From assembly GCA_028276205.1 (NCBI GenBank), contig JAPYWU010000006.1, positions 1 through 25,812 on the forward strand: DNA of 25,812 nucleotides. The letters are read 5' to 3'. Source of the DNA: Dictyoglomaceae bacterium (GTDB lineage: Bacteria > Dictyoglomota > Dictyoglomia > Dictyoglomales > Dictyoglomaceae). The position numbers were made by a program, and so were the translations under genes. Under the pieces are notes generated by a model. The model was not told where the DNA came from. It did no database searches and worked only from the letters and a program-made list of their open reading frames with translations. Shown piece after piece: positions 14,008-21,939 of the stretch (within the stretch, counting starts at the first letter, position 1; the number at the start of each line of letters is the position of its first letter).

Positions 14008-15780
14008 ATGGTTGGTAAACCTCTTTTTAGGCATATTAAAAAAATATTATTGAAACATAAATGGAAGTATATATCAGGAGCATTTTTCCTGCTTCTTACA
14101 GATATTTTCCAATTGATCTCTCCTAAACTTTTAGGTTGGGGTATAGATTATCTTAATAAGGGATCTTTATCTCTCAGAAATCTATTTTTAATATTTTTGG
14201 CTTTAATTTTTTTTGCAATACTTACAGCTTTCTTTAGATATCTTTGGAGGATGCAAATTATTGCTACTTCTCGTCATATAGAAGCCCAAATAAGAGAAAA
14301 ATACTTTACCCATCTTCAAACTTTATCATTAAATTACTTTAACTATCATAAAACTGGGGAACTTATGGCTCTTGCCACTAATGATCTCGGAGCTGTAAGA
14401 GAAATGTTTGCTTTTGGTATTGTTATGCTCCTTGATACAATCTTTTTAGGTATTCTTTCTATTTTTTTCCTTATAAGTATAAGCCCTAAACTCACATTAT
14501 ATACAGCTATTCCTTTACCAATAATTACCTTAACCATATCTATATTTGGAAAAATAACCCACAAAAGATTTAAATTAGTGCAAGAAAGCTTTGCTAATCT
14601 AACGGATAAAACTGAAGAAACTATAGCAGGTATAAGGGTTGTAAGAGCTTATGTACAGGAAGAAAAAGAATTGGAGAATTTTTTAGTAAAAGCAAGAGAT
14701 TTATTAAATAAAAATATAAATCTTGTTAAAGCATGGGGATTTATGTTTCCTACTATAGAACTATTAGCTAATCTATCTATGCTTCTTGTATTCTTCTTTG
14801 GAGGATTGGAAGTTATAAAAGGAAATATCACTCTTGGTGATTTTATTGCCTTCAATTCATATTTAGGCCTTTTGATATGGCCTATGAATGCCTTAGGATG
14901 GGTTATAAACAATTTCCAAAGAGGAAAAGCATCCTTAGAAAGAATAAATGAAGTACTTGATGAAATACCTGAAATAAGAGAACCTAAAAACGCAATTAAA
15001 AAAGAAAAGTTAAACGGAGAAATCATATTTAAGAATGTATTCTTTAAATATCCATCAAGTAAAAATTGGCAACTTGAGGATATAAATATAGAAATAAAAC
15101 CTGGAAAATTCTTTGGTATCACAGGTCCTGTAGGTTCAGGGAAAACCACCTTAGTAAGTCTCATACCAAGACTTTTTGATATACAAAAAGGAGAGATTTT
15201 AATAGATAACATTCCTATTAAAAATCTTTCCTTATATTTTCTCAGAAAAAATATTGGATTTGTACCTCAAGATAGCTTCTTATTTTCAGACACTATCGCT
15301 AATAATATAAGATTTGGCAATCCTAATCTATCAGATAATGAGATTAAAGAACTAATAAGAATTGTTGCATTAGAAGAAGATCTAAAGGATTTTCCAGACG
15401 GCATATATACAGTAGTAGGAGAAAGAGGTGTTACGTTATCCGGAGGCCAAAAACAAAGAGTTGCAATTGCGAGAGCTTTAGCTATTAATCCTCCTATTTT
15501 AATCTTGGATGATGCATTATCTGCTGTGGATGCAAATACAGAAAAACAGATTTTAGGTAACCTATTGGAAATGAGAAAAGATAAAAGTTTTATAGTTATA
15601 GCTCAAAGATTATCAGTTATCCAAGAAGCAGACGAAATAATAGTATTAAAAGATGGTAGAATTACAGAAAGAGGAGATCACAATAAATTAATGAGACTTG
15701 GTGGATATTATGCAAAGCTTTATGAGCAACAACAATTAGAATCTAAACTGGAGAGGGAAATAGATGAATCAGTTTTATGA
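14008..15780 (+). CDS. Heterodimeric ABC exporter subunit with degenerate ATP site (TM287-like)
   Basis: I place the start at ATG 14008 (590 residues, MVGKPLFRHIKK). The longer frame from TTG 13927 would begin inside the upstream hairpin. Six membrane segments (about residues 20-300) precede a nucleotide-binding domain with GPVGSGKTT (about 372), VPQDSFLF, LSGGQKQR (about 476) and LILDDALS (about 500). The catalytic Glu after Walker B is Asp and the switch His is Gln (IVIAQRLS). These are the deviations of the noncatalytic site in TM287/288, BmrCD and LmrCD-type exporters. Such pumps move lipids or hydrophobic drugs outward. It overlaps the partner gene by 17 nt. Substrate unknown. Confidence 0.92.
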   Translation: MVGKPLFRHIKKILLKHKWKYISGAFFLLLTDIFQLISPKLLGWGIDYLNKGSLSLRNLFLIFLALIFFAILTAFFRYLWRMQIIATSRHIEAQIREKYFTHLQTLSLNYFNYHKTGELMALATNDLGAVREMFAFGIVMLLDTIFLGILSIFFLISISPKLTLYTAIPLPIITLTISIFGKITHKRFKLVQESFANLTDKTEETIAGIRVVRAYVQEEKELENFLVKARDLLNKNINLVKAWGFMFPTIELLANLSMLLVFFFGGLEVIKGNITLGDFIAFNSYLGLLIWPMNALGWVINNFQRGKASLERINEVLDEIPEIREPKNAIKKEKLNGEIIFKNVFFKYPSSKNWQLEDINIEIKPGKFFGITGPVGSGKTTLVSLIPRLFDIQKGEILIDNIPIKNLSLYFLRKNIGFVPQDSFLFSDTIANNIRFGNPNLSDNEIKELIRIVALEEDLKDFPDGIYTVVGERGVTLSGGQKQRVAIARALAINPPILILDDALSAVDANTEKQILGNLLEMRKDKSFIVIAQRLSVIQEADEIIVLKDGRITERGDHNKLMRLGGYYAKLYEQQQLESKLEREIDESVL

Positions 15781-17716
15781 AGAAGAAATATTAGGAAAAG
15801 CATATGATTCAAGAATAATGAAAAGATTATTAAAATATGCTAAGCCTTACTTTCGTTACCTACTCTTTGCCCTACTTCTTATCATAATCATAACCATTTT
15901 AAAACTCATAAACCCATACATTATAAAAACTGCAATAGACAAAAACATAAATCCCTTTGAGGTTATAAAAGTTGAAAATAAAGAGATAAGAGTATATTAC
16001 ATTGAGGATAATTTAGCCAAAACTTTACTTAAAAAATATCCTTCTCTTATCAAATCTTTAAATGGGAAATACTATATTTCCCTTGAAGACATACAAAAGA
16101 TTGATATTAAGGACAGATTATCATTAAGGTGGAAAAATATCTTGAATTTACAAAAAGCAGCTCTATTATATCTTCTTATTATATTTATGATTTTCTTCCT
16201 AACATACATACAAGTATATGTTTTAAATTTAACGTCTCAAAAAATAATATATGACTTAAGAAAAGAACTATTCCAGCATATATTAAAACTTCCCATGAGA
16301 ATTTTTGACAGAAATCCTGTAGGAAGATTAGTAACAAGGGTAACTAATGATACTGAAACCCTCCAACAGATGTACAACTCTGTAATAACAAGTCTTGTGG
16401 TAGATATATTCTTGCTTACTGGACTTTCTATTGTAATGTTAACTTTAAATTGGAAATTAGCTATTATATGTCTAATATCCCTTCCCATAGTAGGTTATAT
16501 CAGTTTTCTATTTAAAAAATACGCAAGAGAAGCTTATAGAGCTTTTAGGATAAGACTTGCAAGATTAAATGCCTATTTAGCGGAACATATAAGCGGTATG
16601 AGAGTAACCCAACTTTTTGCGAGAGAAAAAGAGAATGAAAAAGAATTCAGAGAAATTAATAATCTACTTTTACAAGCAACTCTAAGAAATGTTTTTGTAA
16701 ACGCCATATTTAGACCTATAGTTAGTGCCTTGGGAAGCTTTGTCTCCGCCTTCCTTATATTCTTTGGTGGACTACAAATAATGGGAAATCAAATTAGTTT
16801 AGGGACTTTATTTTTATTCATATCTTATCTTGGTAGCTTTTTCCAACCCATTCAAGATTTAGCAGAAAAATACGATATAATGCAAGATGCTATGGCTTCT
16901 GCAGAGAGAATTTTTTTACTTCTTGACGAACCTGAACATATTACAGAAACACCTAAGATTACTGTTCTAAAAGATATAAAAGGAAAGATAGAATTTAAAA
17001 ATGTTTGGTTTGCTTATGATAATGAATGGGTTTTAAAAGATTTATCCTTTACTATAGAACCGGGAGAAAAAGTAGCTTTTGTAGGACATACAGGAGCAGG
17101 AAAAACTTCAATTATAAATCTACTTACAAGGTTTTATGATATTCAAAAAGGAGAAATTCTTATAGATGATATTAACATAAAAGAAATAGATCCAAAAGAA
17201 TTAAGAAAACATATTGGCATAGTCCTTCAAGATGTACACCTCTTCGCTACTAATATTTTACAGAACATAAGATTAAATAGAGATGATATCCCTGAAGAAA
17301 AAGTCATAGAAGCAGCAAAACTGGTTAATGCAGATAAGTTTATAAGAGAACTTCCGCAAGGATATTATACTCCTGTTCAAGAAAGAGGCGCCACATTATC
17401 TTCTGGACAAAGACAATTAATAGCCTTTGCAAGAGCATTGGTATTTGATCCAAAAATATTGATTTTAGATGAAGCAACAGCCAACATAGACACAGAAACC
17501 GAAAAGTTAATCCAAGATGCAATAGAAAAACTTATAAAAGGAAGAACCAGTATAATCATCGCCCATAGATTATCAACTATAAAAAATGTGGATACTATTT
17601 ATGTAATGCATAAAGGAAAAATTGTAGAGAAAGGAAGTCATCAGGAACTCATAAAGAAAAAGGGACTCTATTATCATCTTTACAAACTTCAAAGTTTAAA
17701 TTATGCTAACATTTAG
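15764..17716 (+). CDS. Heterodimeric ABC exporter subunit with catalytic ATP site (TM288-like)
   Basis: A 650-residue half-transporter starting inside the end of its partner gene; GAGAGGG at 15751-15757 is 6 nt upstream. Between the first and second membrane segments (about residues 45-125) lies an enlarged extracytoplasmic loop (VIKVENKEIRVYYIEDNLAK and onward), as in larger subunits of this exporter class. The nucleotide-binding domain has GHTGAGKTS (about 441), LQDVHLF, ILDEATANID with the catalytic Glu (about 568) and IIIAHRLST with the switch His. The signature is LSSGQRQ, not LSGGQ. Its own Walker motifs with the partner's LSGGQ form the active site; its altered signature completes the degenerate site. 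Both halves therefore fit a single asymmetric pump. Confidence 0.93.
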   Translation: MNQFYEEEILGKAYDSRIMKRLLKYAKPYFRYLLFALLLIIIITILKLINPYIIKTAIDKNINPFEVIKVENKEIRVYYIEDNLAKTLLKKYPSLIKSLNGKYYISLEDIQKIDIKDRLSLRWKNILNLQKAALLYLLIIFMIFFLTYIQVYVLNLTSQKIIYDLRKELFQHILKLPMRIFDRNPVGRLVTRVTNDTETLQQMYNSVITSLVVDIFLLTGLSIVMLTLNWKLAIICLISLPIVGYISFLFKKYAREAYRAFRIRLARLNAYLAEHISGMRVTQLFAREKENEKEFREINNLLLQATLRNVFVNAIFRPIVSALGSFVSAFLIFFGGLQIMGNQISLGTLFLFISYLGSFFQPIQDLAEKYDIMQDAMASAERIFLLLDEPEHITETPKITVLKDIKGKIEFKNVWFAYDNEWVLKDLSFTIEPGEKVAFVGHTGAGKTSIINLLTRFYDIQKGEILIDDINIKEIDPKELRKHIGIVLQDVHLFATNILQNIRLNRDDIPEEKVIEAAKLVNADKFIRELPQGYYTPVQERGATLSSGQRQLIAFARALVFDPKILILDEATANIDTETEKLIQDAIEKLIKGRTSIIIAHRLSTIKNVDTIYVMHKGKIVEKGSHQELIKKKGLYYHLYKLQSLNYANI

Positions 17717-17769
17717 GTATTAATAAATAGAAAAATTTTTAAATTATTTTAAAGGAGTCTTGGCCATAT

Positions 17770-18957
17770 ATGAAAAAAGTAATCAGTTTGGGTATAATTT
17801 TTCTAAGTATATCTACTGTTTTTTCTCAAGTTATCGATCCTTATTTATTAAAAGAAATACCCCTTGGAGAAAATAGTGTAAATTATTTTATAATTCATGA
17901 GAATTTTTTAATCTATAACATAAAGGATCAATTAGTAATTTTAGATCTTAAAAGCTTTAATGAGAATAAAATAAGTGTGAGATCAAAAAATGCAGGAGAT
18001 TTTAACACAATTATCAAAGAATTTAAAATAATAGCTCCTAAAACCATTGCTGTTGTAAACAATGAACCTTATGCTCTAATTTATAACTTTGGAAAAAATA
18101 CATATACAGAGCTTCCGTACAATCTAGAAAGTAATATAAAAATAAATAACAATTTTTGGTTTTCTATTTCTCAAAATATACAAAATATTTCCTTTTCAAA
18201 CACTGGGAAATATATATTAGAAAAGAGATTTTTGGAAACTTTCCTTCTTGGCTTCATACCTACAGAAAACCATTTTGAATATCATTTATTAAGCTATCCC
18301 TCACTAAAAGAATTAATCCTCTTTTCAACTCAAGATGATTTAGAAGAATCTCTGAATTTCTCACCTAAAGATAACTTCTTAATATTAACAAACTACTATA
18401 ACTCAATAGACAACAAAAACGATGATGTTTATGGGGTAATTCTAATTGACCTTAAAAATATGAAAGCTATACCTTTATTTAAAGATGAGAAAATAATAAG
18501 TTATGATATTTCAAAAAATGATGATTTATTAGCAGTTTCTTTTGAAAAAAATATAACTAAAGTTATAGACCTTAAAACTCTATCAGAAGTTTTCTCTTAT
18601 CCTATAGGGGGAAATGTTAAATTTACAGAAAAAAGTGACTTTCTTATTATTGAAGGAACAAGAATCTCCACCCTTATAGATATAAAAACAAAGGAAGTAA
18701 TAAACACCTATTTAGGAAATAATTTATATCTTTCTCCTAATGAGGAGTTTTTAGCATATACTACAATTAATAATCCTTTCTCTTTGGTAAAAGAAATTCA
18801 ATTGATCTATAGAAGATCAGGTATTCAGAAAAAAATAAAACTCAAAAGTGAATATTTCTTAGAACATATGAAATTCTCCAAAGACGAAAAATTCCTCATC
18901 CTTTTGCTATCTGGAAAGGACAGTTATAATATTAAAATTTATAAAATACAAGAATAA
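17770..18957 (+). CDS. Secreted protein with beta-propeller-like repeats, function unknown
   Basis: A 395-residue protein with a signal peptide (MKKVISLGIIFLSISTVFSQ, probable cleavage near residue 20). The mature part has recurring short beta-strand units such as LVILDLKSF, GVILIDLKNMKAIPL, TKVIDLKTLSEVF and STLIDIKTKEVINT, each preceded by turns like SPKDNFLIL, SKNDDLLAV or SPNEEFLAY. This is the pattern of WD40/YVTN-like propellers. No catalytic motif is recognised. AAAGGAG at 17751-17757 lies 12 nt before the ATG, slightly far. It follows the exporter genes by 53 nt with no clear terminator, so it may be cotranscribed, and it ends 5 nt from the convergent GH5 gene. I do not recognise a specific family. 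Confidence 0.75.
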   Translation: MKKVISLGIIFLSISTVFSQVIDPYLLKEIPLGENSVNYFIIHENFLIYNIKDQLVILDLKSFNENKISVRSKNAGDFNTIIKEFKIIAPKTIAVVNNEPYALIYNFGKNTYTELPYNLESNIKINNNFWFSISQNIQNISFSNTGKYILEKRFLETFLLGFIPTENHFEYHLLSYPSLKELILFSTQDDLEESLNFSPKDNFLILTNYYNSIDNKNDDVYGVILIDLKNMKAIPLFKDEKIISYDISKNDDLLAVSFEKNITKVIDLKTLSEVFSYPIGGNVKFTEKSDFLIIEGTRISTLIDIKTKEVINTYLGNNLYLSPNEEFLAYTTINNPFSLVKEIQLIYRRSGIQKKIKLKSEYFLEHMKFSKDEKFLILLLSGKDSYNIKIYKIQE

Positions 18958-18975
18958 TTATTTTAAAATTCTTGT
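18948..18975. repeat. Inverted repeat spanning two convergent stop codons
   Basis: ACAAGAAT (18948-18955) and ATTCTTGT (18968-18975) are perfect inverted copies around a 12-nt AT-rich loop that contains most of both stop codons. Each arm encodes Gln-Glu at the end of its own gene. It could act as a weak two-way terminator or be coincidental. Confidence 0.5.
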
Positions 18976-19955
18976 AATAATCTTAACATCTCCCTATCTA
19001 ACTTATGTCCATACCAATCCTCATATTCCACATCTTCTCTTTCAGAGTCAAGAATTCCAAAAGGTCCTTTAAAGTTCCAAAGAGCATAGCCAATATCTCT
19101 TTCTTTTAATATTTCCAAAAGATCTCTCATCCAAGAAAGTACAACCTTATGTGGTGTATATTTAAAGGCTCCCATCTCTCCACAATGAACACCTACACCC
19201 TTATCCATCAAACTTGCCCACCTATCATAATGTTTTTCAAGCTTACCCCTATCCCAATATTCTCCATAATGCCAAGCTCCAGGCCACTTAGGCTCAGGCC
19301 AGTTTTCCCCTCCTACCCAACTTGCTTTATAATGAGTAAGCCCCATAGGCAAATATCCTCTACAACTTTGTACAACTTTAAGATCACTCAACTCAGGCAA
19401 AGGCTCATTCCCATAGGAGATACCATCTATAATAATCAGTCTTTCATTATCAATCTTTCTTATGAAATCTACAGTCTTCCTTATTACCCTCTCATGATCA
19501 GCCCTTGTCATAATTTCATCTGATACGTGAGGTGGTTCATTAATCAGGTTAAAACTCAAATCTTTTGAAGATATACCTTTATATCTTTTTGCAAAATATC
19601 CCCAATGGTAACAAAAAGCATTTAAAGCTTCTTCATCTTTCCATAAATTAAATTTTTCTTTTAATTCCTGATTAACACTATAACCTGGGCCACGATGAAA
19701 ATTCAAACATACGTGTATATGGTATTTTTGCCCCCAAGAAATTACTTTGTCTATTTTTTCAAAAAATTCTTCCTTTATATCATAAACATCATCATCTTTT
19801 ATCCAGAATCTATAATTTAGAGGAATTCTTACAAAATCAAATCCCCAATAAGATATCCATTTAAAATCCTCTTCTTCAAAATCTTTATAATGGTAATATG
19901 AAAACAAATTAGGTAAATTAAAGCCTCTCCATCTTGAAATTACATTTTTACCCAC
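18963..19955 (-). CDS. Cytoplasmic GH5-family glycoside hydrolase (divergent member)
   Basis: A 330-residue TIM-barrel hydrolase of the GH5/cellulase type. RGFNLPNLF, GFDFVRIPLNYR, HVCLNFHRGPG, NLINEPPH (acid/base E140) and VGVHCGEMGAF (nucleophile E260) mark the barrel; WNFKGPFGI is near the end. No signal peptide is present, so it probably acts on imported oligosaccharides. The start is GTG 19955: GGAGG at 19961-19965 lies 5 nt upstream. An ATG at 19957 is out of frame and opens only MWVKM then a stop. It is the last gene of the operon, 9 nt after the preceding GH5 gene, and is only distantly related to it. Substrate could be beta-glucan, mannan or an exo-type oligosaccharide. Confidence 0.87.
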   Translation of the reverse strand: MGKNVISRWRGFNLPNLFSYYHYKDFEEEDFKWISYWGFDFVRIPLNYRFWIKDDDVYDIKEEFFEKIDKVISWGQKYHIHVCLNFHRGPGYSVNQELKEKFNLWKDEEALNAFCYHWGYFAKRYKGISSKDLSFNLINEPPHVSDEIMTRADHERVIRKTVDFIRKIDNERLIIIDGISYGNEPLPELSDLKVVQSCRGYLPMGLTHYKASWVGGENWPEPKWPGAWHYGEYWDRGKLEKHYDRWASLMDKGVGVHCGEMGAFKYTPHKVVLSWMRDLLEILKERDIGYALWNFKGPFGILDSEREDVEYEDWYGHKLDREMLRLLQEF

Positions 19956-19964
19956 ATTTACCTC

Positions 19965-20900
19965 CTAAAGATTTGCTTCAGGAATTAAAGCTTTTAATAA
20001 AGGAATTCTCCATTCATCTTTTTCAGGATCATAAACTCCGAAACCAGAGAAAAATTCCCAATATGCCCAAGCTATTCCTCTCTTTTCTGCAGATCTTGCC
20101 ACAAAATCTGTCCATCTCGCCCTTGATTCCATATCTGCTTTTGAGTATGCTCCAAATTCCCCCATATAAAGATGTATATTTCCATGCTCTTTAGACCATT
20201 TGACTGCCATATCAAGTTCCTTTTCTATCATTTGCTTTTCTTCATCTGTACCTAACCATTTAACCCCCACAGGTAAATTTATTTTTACCCATCCTGCTCC
20301 CTGATGTGTAAAATTAAATGGATTATAATAATGAAAAGTTACTATAATATTTTTGTCATTTTCAGGAATAATTAATCTATCAAGATTATAAAGGCTATTC
20401 CAATTATCAGGTCCTACCACAATTTTTCTATCAGGGTTCGTTTCTCTAATAATCTCTATGGCTTCCTTTAAAAATTGGTTCCATAAATCACTAACCAGAT
20501 TATAAGTGGGTTCATTCAACAATTCAAAATATAAATTTTCTGGATAATTCTTATAATGTTCTGATATTTGCTTCCATATAGATAAAAATCTATCCTTTTC
20601 CTTCAGTGGATCTTGCATTATCTCATCATAATGATGGATATTAATAATTATATAAAGCCCGTTATTAAAAGCTTGCTCTATAAGATGATCAACCCTATCA
20701 AAAATCTTCTTCTCTATATCATAGGGAGAGTCCTTTTTAGTATATACACTCCATTTTATTGGAAGTCTTACATGGTCAAAACCCACATCTTTTACTAATT
20801 TAAAATATTCATCCTTTATAATATGCCCACCCCATGCACCCTCAAAAGGTGCTTCTAACGCATCTCCAAAATTTATACCTCGTCTTATGGGAATTTTCAT
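19965..20900 (-). CDS. Cytoplasmic GH5 endoglucanase/mannanase-like enzyme, tandem paralogue
   Basis: A 311-residue GH5 enzyme with RRGINFGDALEAPFEGAWG, HVRLPIKW, NIHHYDE, LLNEPTYN (acid/base E130), VTFHYYNPFNFTHQG and YMGEFGAY (nucleophile E248). It is closely related to the next gene of the operon (20926-21933) along its whole length. It lacks a signal peptide: its Met sits where the mature part of the secreted copy begins (MKIPIRRGIN against AKLPIRRGVN). AGGAGG lies 10 nt before the ATG and the upstream gene stops 25 nt away, leaving no room for a missed signal sequence. It is therefore most likely cytoplasmic and cleaves imported oligosaccharides. Confidence 0.9.
   Translation of the reverse strand: MKIPIRRGINFGDALEAPFEGAWGGHIIKDEYFKLVKDVGFDHVRLPIKWSVYTKKDSPYDIEKKIFDRVDHLIEQAFNNGLYIIINIHHYDEIMQDPLKEKDRFLSIWKQISEHYKNYPENLYFELLNEPTYNLVSDLWNQFLKEAIEIIRETNPDRKIVVGPDNWNSLYNLDRLIIPENDKNIIVTFHYYNPFNFTHQGAGWVKINLPVGVKWLGTDEEKQMIEKELDMAVKWSKEHGNIHLYMGEFGAYSKADMESRARWTDFVARSAEKRGIAWAYWEFFSGFGVYDPEKDEWRIPLLKALIPEANL
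20065..20138 (-). repeat. 74-nt direct repeat, copy 1 (cytoplasmic GH5)
   Basis: Identical, base for base, to 21032-21105 in the secreted GH5 gene. It encodes the segment around ESRARWTDFVARSAEKRGIA. Sequence on both sides differs between the paralogues. Confidence 0.9.
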
Positions 20901-20925
20901 AATGATTTTTCCTCCTAAAAATTAT

Positions 20926-21933
20926 TTATTTTATTTTTGTATCTGGAATTAATGCTTTTAAAAGCTCTATCCTCCACATCTTATTTAACCCATCATATAC
21001 TCCAAAACCTGCAGAGGCAAAATCCCAATACGCCCAAGCTATTCCTCTCTTTTCTGCAGATCTTGCCACAAAATCTGTCCATCTCGCCCTTGATTCCATA
21101 TCTGCCCTATAATATGCCCCAAACTCTCCCATCCATAATGGTACATTCCCATTTCTCTTTGCCCACTCAACAGTAAAATCAAGCTCCCTTTCTATCAGTT
21201 TCTTTTCTTGATCTGAACCAGTCCACTTGACACCTACTGGAAGCTGAGGCTGTACCCAATCTGCTCCTTGATGGGTAAAATTGAAAGGATTATAGTAATG
21301 AAAACTTACTACAAGATTTTGGTCTTCAGGAAGTTTTAAAAAGGAAATAGTGCTATAATTTGCCCAATTTGCTGTATCTACCACAATCTTTCTCCCAGGA
21401 TTTGTCTTCCTAATTATCTTTATTGCTTCAGCCAAATATTCGTTCCAAATCTGAGGGGTAAGATTTGTATTTGGTTCGTTCAAAAGCTCAAACCATAAAG
21501 TATCTGGATAATTTTTATAATGCTCAGCTATCTGATCCCATAATGCAAGAAATCTATCTTTGTGTTTTTCAGGATTTTGCATTATCTCGTCATAGTTATG
21601 GATATTTATTATTACATATAATTTATTTTTAAAAGCAAGATCAATCACCTGATCTACTCTATTAAATATATAATCCCTTATAGTATATGGTGGTTCATAT
21701 CCCGCATGTCCATTCCATCTAATTGGAATTCTTACATGATCAAAACCTGCCTTTTTAACTAAATCGAAATATTCATCCTTTATATATACTCCCCATGAAC
21801 CCTCAAAAGGAGCTTCAAGACCAGTAAGATTAACTCCTCTCCTTATGGGTAATTTAGCTTGAGAATAAACATCTTTAAAAGAAAAGGAGAAGATAAATAG
21901 GCAGATTAAAGAGAAAAGTAATATTCTTTTCAT
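20926..21933 (-). CDS. Secreted GH5 endoglucanase/mannanase-like enzyme
   Basis: A 335-residue GH5 enzyme with a signal peptide (MKRILLFSLICLFIFSFSFKDVYS, probable cleavage before QAKLP). The barrel motifs are RRGVNLTGLEAPFEGSWG, HVRIPIRWNGH, NIHNYDE, LLNEPNTN (acid/base E153), VSFHYYNPFNFTHQG and WMGEFGAYYRADM (nucleophile E270). The fold family cleaves beta-1,4-glucan and often mannan; the exact polymer is not determinable here. GGAG is about 10 nt before the ATG and the lipoprotein gene ends 6 nt upstream, so it is cotranscribed. The downstream gene is its cytoplasmic copy, making an outside/inside enzyme pair. Confidence 0.92.
   Translation of the reverse strand: MKRILLFSLICLFIFSFSFKDVYSQAKLPIRRGVNLTGLEAPFEGSWGVYIKDEYFDLVKKAGFDHVRIPIRWNGHAGYEPPYTIRDYIFNRVDQVIDLAFKNKLYVIINIHNYDEIMQNPEKHKDRFLALWDQIAEHYKNYPDTLWFELLNEPNTNLTPQIWNEYLAEAIKIIRKTNPGRKIVVDTANWANYSTISFLKLPEDQNLVVSFHYYNPFNFTHQGADWVQPQLPVGVKWTGSDQEKKLIERELDFTVEWAKRNGNVPLWMGEFGAYYRADMESRARWTDFVARSAEKRGIAWAYWDFASAGFGVYDGLNKMWRIELLKALIPDTKIK
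21032..21105 (-). repeat. 74-nt direct repeat, copy 2 (secreted GH5)
   Basis: Identical to 20065-20138; see copy 1. The repeat spacing is 967 bp and both copies lie in the same orientation and reading frame. Confidence 0.9.
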
Positions 21934-21939
21934 TAATAA

